A DNA stretch of 64,000 nucleotides from positions 14,179,001-14,243,000 of the forward strand of contig CANTUQ010000073.1 of NCBI GenBank assembly GCA_947683425.1. The letters are read 5' to 3'. The position numbers and the translations under genes are program-made. Within the stretch, counting starts at the first letter, position 1. Every line of letters starts with the position of its first letter. The stretch comes from Excoecaria cochinchinensis. Its lineage: Eukaryota > Streptophyta > Magnoliopsida > Malpighiales > Euphorbiaceae. Below are positions 10,743 through 20,934 of this stretch, piece after piece. The notes under the pieces were generated by a model that searched no databases, was not told where the DNA came from, and worked only from the letters and a program-made list of their open reading frames with translations.

Positions 10743-13084
10743 TGACTATAAATCTATAAATTTCCATTACATGCACTATTGCATTAAACATGCAAAATTT
10801 ATTAATCACACAATCAGACACAATTGTCATTTCACTATTCATTTTATTCTATTAAATACCATTACTATGGTAAAATTTCGTTTAGGTCCCTAATTTTCCA
10901 AATAATTACGAAATTGCCATTTTTACTCCATATTTACAATTTTGCCACTAGTTTACTTTTTTTTACTCTAAATCCATTATTTTACATGCAAATTACCAAT
11001 TAGTCCCTATTTTTCCATTTTTATGTCAAATTATATTTTAGTCCTCTGAAAACACAAAAGTTCATTTTTAGTCCGTTTATTCACTATTTTACCATTTTTA
11101 TCCGGTTTTCTCAATATTTAGGCAAATTACCATTTTGAACCTAAACTTTTTATTTTCTTTCATTTAAATCCTTTTTCATTCTAATTCTCATTTTCGTCTT
11201 ACTTTTTACATTTTCAGGCCATTTTTACCATCATGCCACTAGTATAATCCCGACAAAAATCTCCAGACCGGATATACAAGACGTAAACCCCACAGGTCCA
11301 CTACATTACAATGAGGAATGACCCCAAAGGCCCACTCCATCATTTTCATTTAACATATGACGTATAACATGTAACATATAACACTTATCAGTGTACTATG
11401 GCAGACCATCGCAAATTTACCATAGTAAAGCAAGTCATCATGACTTGCACCGCGATATGGGTGTCCCTATGGCTAGCCAAACATATCCTGAACTAGATTT
11501 AGACCGCTAGACCACTACTAAGGGCAAAATTTTCTTAATTTCCTTGAACTCAATTTTTTACATTTCTACACATTCACTCATGTTTCCATTTCATTTTCAT
11601 TTCATTATACTAGTTACCCAACATATTCTTCATTTTCGCACATTTCATGAATTATCTCATTATAATTCATGATTTTCACATTAAACATAATGTACCTTAA
11701 CACTCAAAAATATTCACACATACTCAAAAAATTCCAAATAAATTCATGGACACTTCTTTTCATGTCTAGATTCATTTTTGTGCCATTAAACATCACATAT
11801 ACGTAAAATATACCCTAGTATACCCTAGGGTTCCATTCGGCCAAGGTAAGTCCATTACCTTACAAATTCTTTTAATTTTAATTAAGCATTCTAAATGTCA
11901 TTTTAAAGATCTAAGATTATATTTAATTAGACATGCATTTAACACAAATTCACCTAAGTGACATAATGTAAACACATCCAATTTTGATGGAAATTGAAGG
12001 ATTTTATAGCCACTAACCTTATACACTTGCTCAAGCTCTCCTAGACTTTTTTTTTCCTTGCTTTTCTTCTTGGAAGCTTGAATACCTTCTTGATTATCTA
12101 CATAAGGCTGAAACTATACATCAATTTTTCACTAAGATTTTGGTCTCTTTTGCTCAAAATAACCTCATAAATAAAATCTAGGCACTTAAAAACATCTCTA
12201 GGCACCCTTAAACTAAATTTAAAACTTGAATCTTACTTACCCAATTTTATGCTTTTCACTTTGTCCCTTGATTTCATGCACTTCTCTTACTTAAATCAAG
12301 GACTAGGGACCCTAAAATTCTTGTAGGGAGGCTGAATTTTGCTTAGAATGGTTGGATTTGGTGAGAAATTTGAAGAGGAAATGAAGAAATTGAGAGAGGA
12401 GGAGAAGCGTAGAATTCGGCCAGAAGAGGGAGAGGGAGAGGTTGGAGGAGATAAGATTTCTACCTCCTAAATCTGCCTCATTAAGACTATTTAAGGTGGT
12501 CTAAATGCGTTGGGCCTTGGTACAACCTTAAGCCCATCCTCACAAGCCAAAAATGTAATTTTAAGCCCAAAATACAATTTTTCTGTGGTTTTCTTATTTT
12601 CCAAGTCCAATTCCTCCCAAATTTGATTATGTAATTCATAACATGTAAAAACTAGGTTGTACACAAAATTCCAGCTCAATCAGAGTCCATTTTTGGTATA
12701 ATGCAATCAAATCAGTTTGATTCAATAATTACCGGTATTACCAAAACTTTCCTTTTTACTATCAAAAAATTCTAAATATTATTTTAGAAAAATCTGAAAT
12801 TTTTGGTGATTTTTGGAGTTCATTTACTATTTTTAAAGGTTCGATCAAATTTTAGTCAACCTAGTTACTATTTGAATCGAACCGCTACTTTTCGTATTTT
12901 TGAATTTTGGTGGCCTATGTGACCTCGATTTCGCTTCAAATTATAACTTTAGACTCATCGTGACTAATATTTTTTGATAGTCAAATAAAATATTTTTCAC
13001 CTCTATATGTATTTTTTGCCCCAAAAGCACTATTTACTATCGGGAAATACTATTCACGACTAACCCAGTATTGGGGCCATTATA

Positions 13085-13442
13085 TCACTCCTCCAACAAA
13101 TTTCTATTAAAACCCTATAAAACAAGCTCATGGCTTTGCCCAAATTCTTCCTCAACACCCAACATCCCAATTTAAATGCAACCCTAAGATCACCTTCTCT
13201 GAATTCTCCAATCTAAGCCTCTAATTCTCCAATTCAAGAAGATGACTCAACTTCCAAACCCAACAATCCTATCCCTCAGGTTACACATCTCTCTGAATTT
13301 CTATATTGATGATTCAAAGTGTAGAGAAATTAAACAAGTTTGATGCGAACATTGAACATGAGGACTTAGAATATTAGGTGAAGCTAGGAACTGGTTCTAT
13401 TGCTGCTGCAATTGTGATTAAATATTGAAGCGTAATTTTTCC
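13085..13442 (+). pseudogene. Possible decayed plant gene 5' end
   Basis: Between the E1 TSD and the Copia LTR lies text that looks like a promoter and first coding region: TATAAAA at 13116-13122, a CT/CA-rich leader, ATG at 13242, then MTQLPNPTILSL. A possible donor (CAG|GTTACA, 13279/13280) and acceptor (CAAAG|TG, 13319/13320) would leave only a 40-nt intron, below the usual plant minimum. After it a frame reads VEKLNKFDANIEHEDLEY, TAG (13375), VKLGTGSIAAAIVIKY, TGA (13426). I do not recognise the protein. The codon-like text with two stops suggests a dead or captured gene piece. Confidence 0.4.
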
Positions 13443-14181
13443 TGAGATAATAACACCCAATTTCTTAGTTGCTCTAATTATGGTATTCTTCACAATAATT
13501 CAAATTAACGCAGCGGAATAAAATTGAAACCCAAACAGGATCCATGTATTTTCAATTAATTTTGAAAAGAGGGAATAAGATTTACCAACCTTTTGAAAGA
13601 AATTAACTCCTTAACTCGGACTACAGGCGCTGCCTCAATCACGAACACCCTCTACCGGTATCCATACGCACGAACCGACGAACAAAATTCGCAGGGGTGC
13701 TAGCTCCCTTACGTTGCGACTGGATTTTATGTTTTTTTTCTTTCTCAAAGAAAAATATGGCGGCTAGGTTTTTCTCTCTTAGGGATAATAGCCACTCTCA
13801 ATCCTTTTTCTCTTAGGAAAAACGAGATTAGGATTAATCTCTTCTTAACATATATCCACATATATATATGTATAAATTTTAAACCCTAAAGAGATAAATA
13901 GGGATATTATCTCTTATTCAAAATTAAGAGATATATATATATATTTCTTATTCGAAATAATAAGAAATATTATATTAATACATATTATTATCTCATATTT
14001 AAAATATGAGATATATTTATATGTATATATATATATATAAATATGATTTCGAAATTAAATTAAATCCATATTATAATTTCGAAATACCCTAATTAAAATC
14101 CATTTTGTTCATTTTGGTCTTGGTGTGTGACCCAATAGGTTTATATTAAGTTAGCAGTGGGCCTAATCTCATAATAAGCCC
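13443..14181 (-). mobile_element. Copia-type LTR, left part (split by E2)
   Basis: Contains AACGCAGCGGAATAAAA, typical of plant Ty1/Copia LTRs, then AT-rich stretches and TGTGTGACCCAATAGGTT. It continues after E2 at 39797, the join being marked by the AGCCC duplication (14177-14181 and 39792-39796). The same continuous sequence appears uninterrupted at 59195-60054. The outer boundary at 13443 (TGAGATAATAACACCC) is a guess; I found no TSD matching the other end, so this may be a truncated LTR and not a solo LTR. Confidence 0.65.
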
Positions 14182-15210
14182 TGTCATGGCCGGGAATGTG
14201 CCCTAGTAGTATTGATCTAATTTGGGATGTGTGTGTGATTGAATGTATAGCTTAGGACTAAATTGAAATGAAGGAAGGACTTGATTGGAAGATGAGTGGA
14301 TAGTTTAGTGGCCAATTGGTATATATATGAGATTAAGTTAGGAATGGATTAGTGGCTGATTAGCTTATCTAATGATGGATTAATTTAGAATAAAATAATG
14401 TAAGAAATCAGTTAGTGGGAGGCAGAAATTGAAGAATCCGTGTCGCTTCTTGTGAGTATGCCACCTCCACCTTATGCATGCATGAGTCCCTTTGAGGAAG
14501 AGAGATGACCCATTTGTGAGGATTGAGTCATTTTCTGTGTTTCTACCTCCTCTTGCCGTGTGAGTAGTTCTTTTAGTCTCTAAATCAAATTGCATAATTG
14601 TTAAGAAGGTCAAGTTGATAAGTTGCTCAAGAGTTAAGTTGTTGAACTCAAGAGGTAAGTAATTATGAATGCATATTCTCATCTTTTACTCTTTCTTCTT
14701 GGTTTGAATTTGTTTGGATGGGATATTGTTGGATTGAGTTTAAGCCTGTGCATTGGTATTGTATTGGTAGCTAAGGAATCGAAGAGGGGTAAAGGAAAAG
14801 CAGTAATCAGAGAGCCGAGCATTCAACGAAATTAGGAGCTAAGGCGACAAGGTTTGGGAACAAACCCAAATTGTATAAACTGTGCGATTTGTGTTGGTCA
14901 AATAGAGGTTTGGTATGAATTGTGTGTGTATGTGAAATAATAACCTTGAGCATGAAATTGTATTGCTAGGTTAAATATTGGTTGTGGAGATATGCTTTGT
15001 GAAAGTGTTGCTTGAGAATATGTATGCCATGTGTGTATTGGGAATGATTGTAGCTTGTGCTATAAATGAATGCCAATGTCAAGATGGGAAATTAGGTATG
15101 TGCCAATTGAGCATGTGGTTGATAATTGGTTTAATTGCTAAAAAGGAAAATGGGTTTGAAGTCCTTGAAAGGAGTGAGAAATGTAGGCTGAATTGGTGAA
15201 ACCTTGCATA

Positions 15211-15466
15211 GGTCACGATGGCAACAAAAATGGTTATGACTGTTAGGTATGCTTGGGTTCGATTCTGCCTAAGTGAAATTGGGTATGTCACGGTGGCAAC
15301 CAAAATGGTTGTGATCGTGACATACCCTCAAGTTGCATTCTGCCGAGAGTGGGGAACATGTCACGGTGGCAACCAAAATGGTTGTGACCGTGACCTACCC
15401 CCAATTTGCATTCTGTTTTGGACTTCAACATGTCACGGTGGCAACCAAACTGGTTGTGACCGTGAC
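15211..15466. repeat. Palindrome array in E2 5' LTR (4 units, 72-75 bp period)
   Basis: Units start at 15212, 15287, 15360 and 15432. The last three are 35 nt each: arm GTCACGGTGGCAACC, a 5-nt loop, arm GGTTGTGACCGTGAC. Unit 1 is decayed. The arms pair except at two central positions. Spacers of about 38 bp carry GCATTCTG or GATTCTG. Reading frames across it give a repeating VTVATK-type peptide that is a by-product of the repeat. Confidence 0.92.
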
Positions 15467-16238
15467 CTACCCTGTTTTGGCAATATAACCCTAATGTGTT
15501 TGGACTTTTAAATTGTAAGGCTTTAAGCTTAAATGAAAGGCATTAAGGGTAAGCATTAGGTGTGTATTAAGAAATGTATATTTGCATACGAACATGATGA
15601 TTCTTGAATGTAATCAAGTATGTGATTATTGACTATGAAAGAATGAGCTTGGGAACACAATGAGTATGCAAACGAAGTGAATAGCTATGTGTTAATGCGT
15701 ATGTGTAAAGAGAATGTGATGATGGCAAACGACATGCGTGATGTGAAATTGTTCAAAGTGAAATGGATAACATGTTTAACAACTTAAGCCTGCAAGTCAA
15801 GTAGTGGATAGATAGGCATGCCTATAGGGTCAGAGTACTGCAGCCCAATGCGTTAAATGTGTCTGATTCCTTGGGAATCACAATGCAAAAATAATGCGTA
15901 TAATCCTTGTTGGATTTTATTAAATGTGGATTGATATTATGTACCTGAGGGTACCAATGCGTAAATGAGATTTCAATACGATTCTAGTACCTTAGTGGTA
16001 CCAATACGATACCCGTTATCTGCGTCTTAGAATTGCAGGCTAACTAAATGATAAAAGGAAGTGATTGTGATATGTGAATTTGTGGATTAAGTGGTTGATG
16101 CTTTATGATTGAATATAGTAACGGATAATGCTATGCTGGAATGGTATTTAATATGGTAATATTTATTCAAGCATGACTACTAGTATGTAATGTCTGGTAT
16201 CCCTATTGGCGTGTTAAACTACTTGTTATATATGTGTT

Positions 16239-16287
16239 CCCCACTAAGCGTTATTGCTTAGCACGGGTTGACTCTAATCCGTGCAGG
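16239..16287 (+). other. Conserved double hairpin in E2 5' LTR
   Basis: CCCCACTAAGCG is followed by a loop and GCTTAG (stem 1, 16244-16249 with 16256-16261). Stem 2 follows at once: GCACGG (16261-16266) pairs perfectly with CCGTGC (16279-16284), then AGGT. The same layout occurs in every Tekay-like LTR family here. Confidence 0.8.
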
Positions 16288-16643
16288 TACGGACAAGAGG
16301 TGACCGAAGGACGTACCCGTATAGCAATGGTCAACAATAGGAAGCTATTAGTGTAGGTTGTGGGAATTTTGTATAAGCTTCTTGTATAATTAATATGTGT
16401 ATCAAGTATGTAAAGGCATGTAATAGTGTGTTAACTTAGTAAGTTAACCTAAAGGTTATATAAGTATGCATGATGAGTATGTGGTTATAGTGAATGAACT
16501 ACAAGTAGTTGGCATGAGATGCATAACGAAATTTTATTATACAGGTTCCTTATTAATATGCATGTGTTCCGTTGTGTGTGTACGGCCATTTCCTATAAGA
16601 TTAGCCGAGCTAGTCCGTCGTTAGGGAATGGGCGTCACAAGTT

Positions 16644-16657
16644 GTGGTATCAAAGAC
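16644..16657 (+). other. E2 primer-binding site
   Basis: TGGTATCAAAGAC lies five bases after the 5' LTR. It is the initiator-Met tRNA site TGGTATCAGAGC with changes in the last bases. Confidence 0.75.
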
Positions 16658-16751
16658 TAGGTTCAGTCTTTTCTGGGAAATTGGGTAGCTAGGTTGTGTT
16701 AGTAATGTTAACCTAATGCTTACGTCCTTGTTTCATCAGTGTAGTTTAACG

Positions 16752-17725
16752 ATGGATCCTGATTGCAATACTAGAGAAGAAACTGCCGAAAGTGATAACC
16801 CGCGAGAAGCAGAAGTGATGGGGTCTGGTCAATCTCGGCCAGTTAGTTTTGGAAATGAAATTCCAGTGGGTCCAATGGAAGCCTTATTGAAAATGTCACA
16901 AGATATGGCAAAGGTTATGGAACGAATGACTGCACCACAGCTCCATTGGAAACCTTGAGAAAACATGGGGCTGAAGAATTTCATAGTACCAGTTTGGATG
17001 AGTCTGAAAAGGCAGAGTACTGGCTGGAAAAGGTACAGAGGATTCTGGGTGAGATTAAGTGTCCTTCGGAGCAACAAGTGGAATGCGTGGTGTTGCTGCT
17101 TCAGGGTGCAGCATATGACTGGTGGAAGCTGGTTTTGCAGAATCCGATGCTTCCTAATCCAATCACCTGGGAGTTCTTTGAAAAGGAGTTTAGAGGTAAG
17201 TTTGTAACGAAAGCTTACAGAGAGGCTAACTGGAAGCAGTTCTTAAACTTAAAACAGAGAGTTATGACAATAGCGGAGTATGAGAAAGAATTCTGTCGTT
17301 TGAGCAAGTATGCACTGAAAGATGTTCTGACCGTGGAGTTGCAGTGTCAGCAGTTTGAAGAAGGATTGAATGAGGAAATCAAGGCATTATTGATTTCACT
17401 TACTACTGAGAAGAATGTGAATTATTATCGGATAGTTCAGGCGGCGATGAGAGCTGAGAGAACTCTGGGAGCTCAGCGAGACAGATTGCAAAGAAGAAAT
17501 GCTAATGGAGGTGAGAATAAGAAGCGTGGGGCTCCTTCAGCATCTGGCTCTGGGAGAGGAGCATCTGGTAACAGAAGTGAGGTACATGAGTGTCCTCACT
17601 ATGGGAAAAGACACAGAGGAGAGTGCTGGAGAGTGATAGGAGCTTGATTCAGATGTGGGAGCACTGAGCATTTTCTTGCTAACTGCCCCAAAGCATATAA
17701 GACAACGGAGAATCAGCAAGAGTAG
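16752..17725 (+). pseudogene. gag: E2 gag with broken zinc knuckle
   Basis: ATG at 16752 starts an N-terminal region that meets TGA at 16956. The frame changes by about 16945 and the capsid core follows: EYWLEKVQRIL, LLLQGAAYDWW, ITWEFFEKEFRGKFV, EYEKEFCRLSKYA. A basic Gly/Arg-rich linker leads to a first zinc motif whose second Cys is Tyr (CPHYGKRHRGECW). The first Cys codon of the second knuckle has become TGA (17645-17647), leaving FRCGSTEHFLANCP. A TAG follows at 17723. Gag would package the RNA; this copy cannot yield a complete product. Confidence 0.88.
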
Positions 17726-17743
17726 AGTAGGGGTGGTTCAAAT

Positions 17744-18595
17744 TTGCCTTCTGTTAATAGAAGAAGAGGACGTGGCAGAGGTAGCCAGTCTAGGGGTGCA
17801 GTTGGTTCTGAAATAGTGGATAGGCCTAATGCAGTACCGGTGCGGGCATATGCAATGAAGGCACGAGAAGATCAGGATGCGCCTGAGGTGATAGCAGGTA
17901 CTTTTCTACTTTATGATGTAGAAATGTTTGCACTTATTGACCCTGGCTCAACTCATTCATATGTGTGTGCTAAAAAGATATGTGAAAAGATGCCTAAAGC
18001 TTAATGTTTAAAATATGATATATGTGTGTCTAGTCCTTTGGGAAATAATGTGAATGTGAACAAGGTGCATAGAGATTGTGCATTAGAGGTTCAAAGTAGT
18101 ATGTTCCCAGTGGATTTAATTGAGCTGCTATTTGATGAGTTCGATTTGATTTTGGGTATAGATTGGCTGACTAAGTACAATGCAGTGGTTAAGTGCAAAA
18201 GAAAGATTGTGGTACTCAGTGTTGGTAAGGGTAATAAAGTAATAGTAAGAAGAGTCTATGCGAATCCCCTTGTGAATGTGGTTTCAGCGATGCAAGCGTA
18301 TCGTTGCATGAGGAAGGGATGTGAAGCATACCTGGCTTTGGTGTTGGACAGTAAAAGGGAACATGTGAAACTACAGGATATACCTATGGCAAGAGAGTTC
18401 TCTGATGCGTTTCCAGAGGAATTGAGTGGTGTACCACCAGTAAGAGAAGTTGAACTGTCCATTGATGTAGCACCTAGAACAGTGCCGGTGTCTAAAGCGC
18501 CCTACAGGATGGCTCTGACTGAATTGAAGGAGTTGAAGACACAGTTGCAAGAATTGTTAAACAGAGGGTTCATTAGGCCTAGTGTCTGTCCTTAG
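17744..18595 (+). pseudogene. E2 aspartic protease and RT entry
   Basis: Same frame as the gag core. The protease active site reads LIDPGSTHSYV, with Pro where Ser or Thr is usual. A TAA at 18002 interrupts it, then LILGIDWLTKYNAVV, the hydrophobic C-terminal protease block. FPEELSGVPPVREVE and KAPYRM lead into the RT fingers. A TAG at 18593 stands where Trp is expected before GAPVLFVKKKDG. The protease would cut the polyprotein inside the particle. Confidence 0.87.
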
Positions 18596-19740
18596 GGAGC
18601 ACCGGTCCTATTTGTTAAAAAGAAAGATGGTACCATGAGAATGTGTATAGATTATCGGCAACTAAACAAGGTGACAGTAAAGAACCGGTATCCTCTACCG
18701 CGAATTGAGGATTTTTTTTAATCAGTTTAGAGGAGCAGGTGTGTTTTCTAAAATTGATTTGCATTATGGGCATTATCAGTTGCAAGTAAAGAAAGAAGAT
18801 ATACCCAAAACTGCATTTAGAACTCGTTATGGGCATTATGAGTTCCTGGTAATGCCATTTGGGTTGACTAATGTGCCTGTTGCATTTATGGATTTAATGA
18901 ACCGGGTATTTAGACCGTATCTAGATCAATTTGTGGTAGTATTCATAGATGACATTCTGGTTTATTCAAGGAACGAGAAGGAACATGTGCAGCATTTGAG
19001 AATGGTACTTCAGACGTTGTGGGAACATCAGTTGTATGCTAACTTGAGTAAATACGAGTTCTGGTTGTGAGAGGTATCTTTTCTGGGTCATGTTATATCT
19101 TCTGAAGGTATTAAAGTGGATCCGGTCAAAATAGAAGTGATTGTGAATTGGAAGCCACCTAAGAATGTGCTTGAAATTCACAGTTTCTTAGGGTTGGCTG
19201 GATATTATCGGAGGTTTGTGAAAGGGTTTTCAGTAATAGCTTCTCCATTGACGAGACTGCTGCGAAAAGGAGTCAAATATGAATGGACAGAGAAGTGTCA
19301 GTAAAGTTTTGATCAGTTAGAGGGAATGCTAGTTGAAGCACCGATTCTTACACAGCCTATGACTGGTAAAGAGTATGTTCTGTACACCGATGCTTCAGGA
19401 ATAGGATTGGGTTGCGTATTGATGCAACATGGAAGAGTGGTAGCTTATGCGTCAAGGCAATTGAAGCCGCATGAATAGAATTACCCGACCCATGATTTGG
19501 AATTGGCAGCGGTAGTGTTCGCTTTAAAGATTTGGCGACATTACTTGTATGGTGAGAAGTGTAGAATTTACACTGATCACAAGAGTCTGAAATATCTGCT
19601 TACTCAGAAAGAATTGAATTTGAGACAGCGAAGATGGCTTGAGCTGTTTAAAGACTATAACTGTATTGTGGATTACCACCCAGGGAAAGCTAATGTAATG
19701 GCGGATGCATTGAGCAGGAAATCAATTTCAGCATTACAGT
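18596..19740 (+). pseudogene. E2 reverse transcriptase and RNase H
   Basis: The RT motifs are VKKKDGTMRMCIDYRQLNK, FSKIDLHYGHYQL, MPFGLTNVPVAF and the catalytic VVFIDDILVYS (about 18935-18970). The frame changes in a run of eight T (18712-18719), a likely slippage indel. TGA at 19068 and TAA at 19302 follow. RNase H has EYVLYTDASG, then TAG at 19476, then DLELAAVVFALKIWRHYLYG, IYTDHKSLKYL and the closing ADALSRK. Both active sites are legible although the chain is broken four times. Confidence 0.9.
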
Positions 19741-20934
19741 TAAAGCAGATTAAGTGGAGATTTTCTGCGGATGGAGCCTTGCTAGCACAGTTGAAAGCGA
19801 GACCGATTTTGGGAGATAAATTATTAGTTGCACAAAGGAATAATGCAAGGTTGCAACAGATACTGCAATCAGTCGGCAATGGGGACAAGACTACCTATTC
19901 AGTTAACAAGAATGGAGTATTGTTATACAAGAATAGAATGTGTGTGGCAAATGATAAAGAATTGAAGAAGAGATTGATGCATGAGGCTCATAATATAGTA
20001 TTCACTATGCACCTAGGCGGAAACAAGATGTATCAAGATATGAAACCGTTGTATTGGTGGCAAGGTATGAAGAGAGATATAGTGGAATATGTGTCCAAGT
20101 GTTTGGTATGTCAACAAGTTAAGGCAGAACACCAAGTTCCACAAGGAATGTTGAACCCACTCCCTATTCCACAATGAAAATGGGACAATATCACAATGGA
20201 TTTTATTTCTGGTCTGCCTTTGACTTCAAGGCAGCAAGATGCAGTGTGGGTTATAGTGGATAGATTCTCTAAGTCAGCTCATTTTATACCAGTTCGGATG
20301 GATTACTCTCTGGAAAGGATGGCAGAACTGTATGTTAGAGAGATTGTTCGACTGCATGGGGTACCCTTATCTATTGTCTCTAATAGGGATCCCAGGTTTA
20401 CTTCTAAGTTTTAGAAGAGTTTGCAAGTTGCATTGGGTACGAAGTTGAACTTCAGTACTGCTTTCCATCCATAAACCGATGGACAACCAGAAAGAATTAT
20501 TCAGGTTTTGGAAGATTTGATGCGAGCATGTGTTTTGGATTTCTCTAAGAGTTGGGATAAGTATCCTCCACTTATGGAATTTGCTTATAACAACAGTTAC
20601 CAGACTAGTATTGGCATGGCACCGTATGAAGTTTTGTATGGAAGGAAATGTCGTACACCGGTTTGTTGGACAGAATTAAATGAGCTCAGAATTGTAGGGC
20701 CAGATTTGGTTCACAATACAGAAGAGAAGGCAAGACTTATTTAATAAAGATTAAAGGCAGCTAGTGATAGACAGAAGTCATATGCGGATCTAAAGCGAAG
20801 AGATATTGAATTTGACGTAGGTGACAAAGTGTTTTTGAAGGTATCTCCTTGGAGAAAGATATTAAGATTTGGCAAGAAAGGGAAATTGAGTCTGAGGTTT
20901 ATCGGGCCATATGAAGTTCTGGAAAGAGTGGGCC
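19741..20934 (+). pseudogene. E2 integrase, interrupted by E3
   Basis: Contains the HHCC zinc part (HEAHNIVFTMHLGG and CLVCQQVKAEH), then TMDFISGLP with the first catalytic Asp. The second catalytic Asp is Asn: SNRDPRFTS where the family has SDRDPRFTS. The Glu block survives as GQPERIIQVLEDLM. Stops occur at 20175, 20412, 20472 and 20742. The tail (FIGPYEVLERVGP) runs to 20934, where E3 inserted; coding resumes at 34499. The Asn change alone should abolish activity. Confidence 0.9.

Larger units (their letters stand above)
10275..10918. repeat. 322-bp tandem duplication inside E1 5' LTR
   Basis: The segment beginning CATATACACATTTACATGTC at 10275 is repeated from 10597. The copies are nearly identical (for example CTACACGCAG versus CTACAGCAG). 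The join falls at CCATATACAC, where the words before and inside the segment share CATATA. The 3' LTR has one copy, so the duplication arose in this LTR after insertion or in the insertion that gave rise to it. It doubles the conserved hairpin motif. Confidence 0.92.
1726..13084 (-). mobile_element. E1: Ty3 chromovirus, Tekay/Del type, non-autonomous, with nested solo LTR
   Basis: Complete retrotransposon frame on the minus strand. The 5' LTR is 10093-13084 and the 3' LTR 1726-4390. It is flanked by a perfect 5-bp TSD, TCACT, at 1721-1725 and 13085-13089. The internal order on the minus strand is PBS, gag, CCHC zinc knuckles, protease, integrase, chromodomain, PPT. The chromodomain and the tandem zinc motifs point to the Tekay/Del chromovirus lineage. 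Reverse transcriptase and RNase H are absent: protease sequence runs straight into the pre-integrase linker near 5640-5735. A solo LTR (6192-8994) interrupts the zinc-knuckle region. With nonsense codons in gag and integrase as well, the copy cannot move on its own. Confidence 0.9.
10093..13084 (-). repeat. E1 5' LTR, enlarged by an internal tandem duplication
   Basis: The partner of 1726-4390. On the plus strand it starts TGTAACACCCTTCC and ends ...GGGGCCATTATA, where the terminal CA of the other copy has become TA. The PBS abuts it at about 10076-10087. It is roughly 330 bp longer than the 3' LTR because of the direct duplication at 10275-10918. Many substitutions separate it from the 3' LTR, so E1 is the oldest complete insertion here by eye. 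Confidence 0.9.
14182..16639 (+). repeat. E2 5' LTR
   Basis: 2,458 bp, from TGTCATGGCCGGGAATGTGC to ATGGGCGTCACA. It holds a four-unit palindrome array (15211-15466), a TAGATAGGCATGCCTATAGG palindrome near 15809 and the double hairpin at 16239-16287. Two ORF-like stretches near 14978-15511 fall in array sequence and are not genes. It differs from the 3' LTR by scattered substitutions, so it is clearly older than E3. Confidence 0.92.

Noticed and set aside
15218..15511. ORFs with repeating VTVATK or CHGGNQ peptides in the palindrome arrays
   Set aside because: They follow the repeat unit, appear on both strands and in several frames, and stop when the array stops.
16644..16657. tRNA gene-like match next to the E2 LTR
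   Set aside because: Only the short primer-binding complement is present; no cloverleaf.
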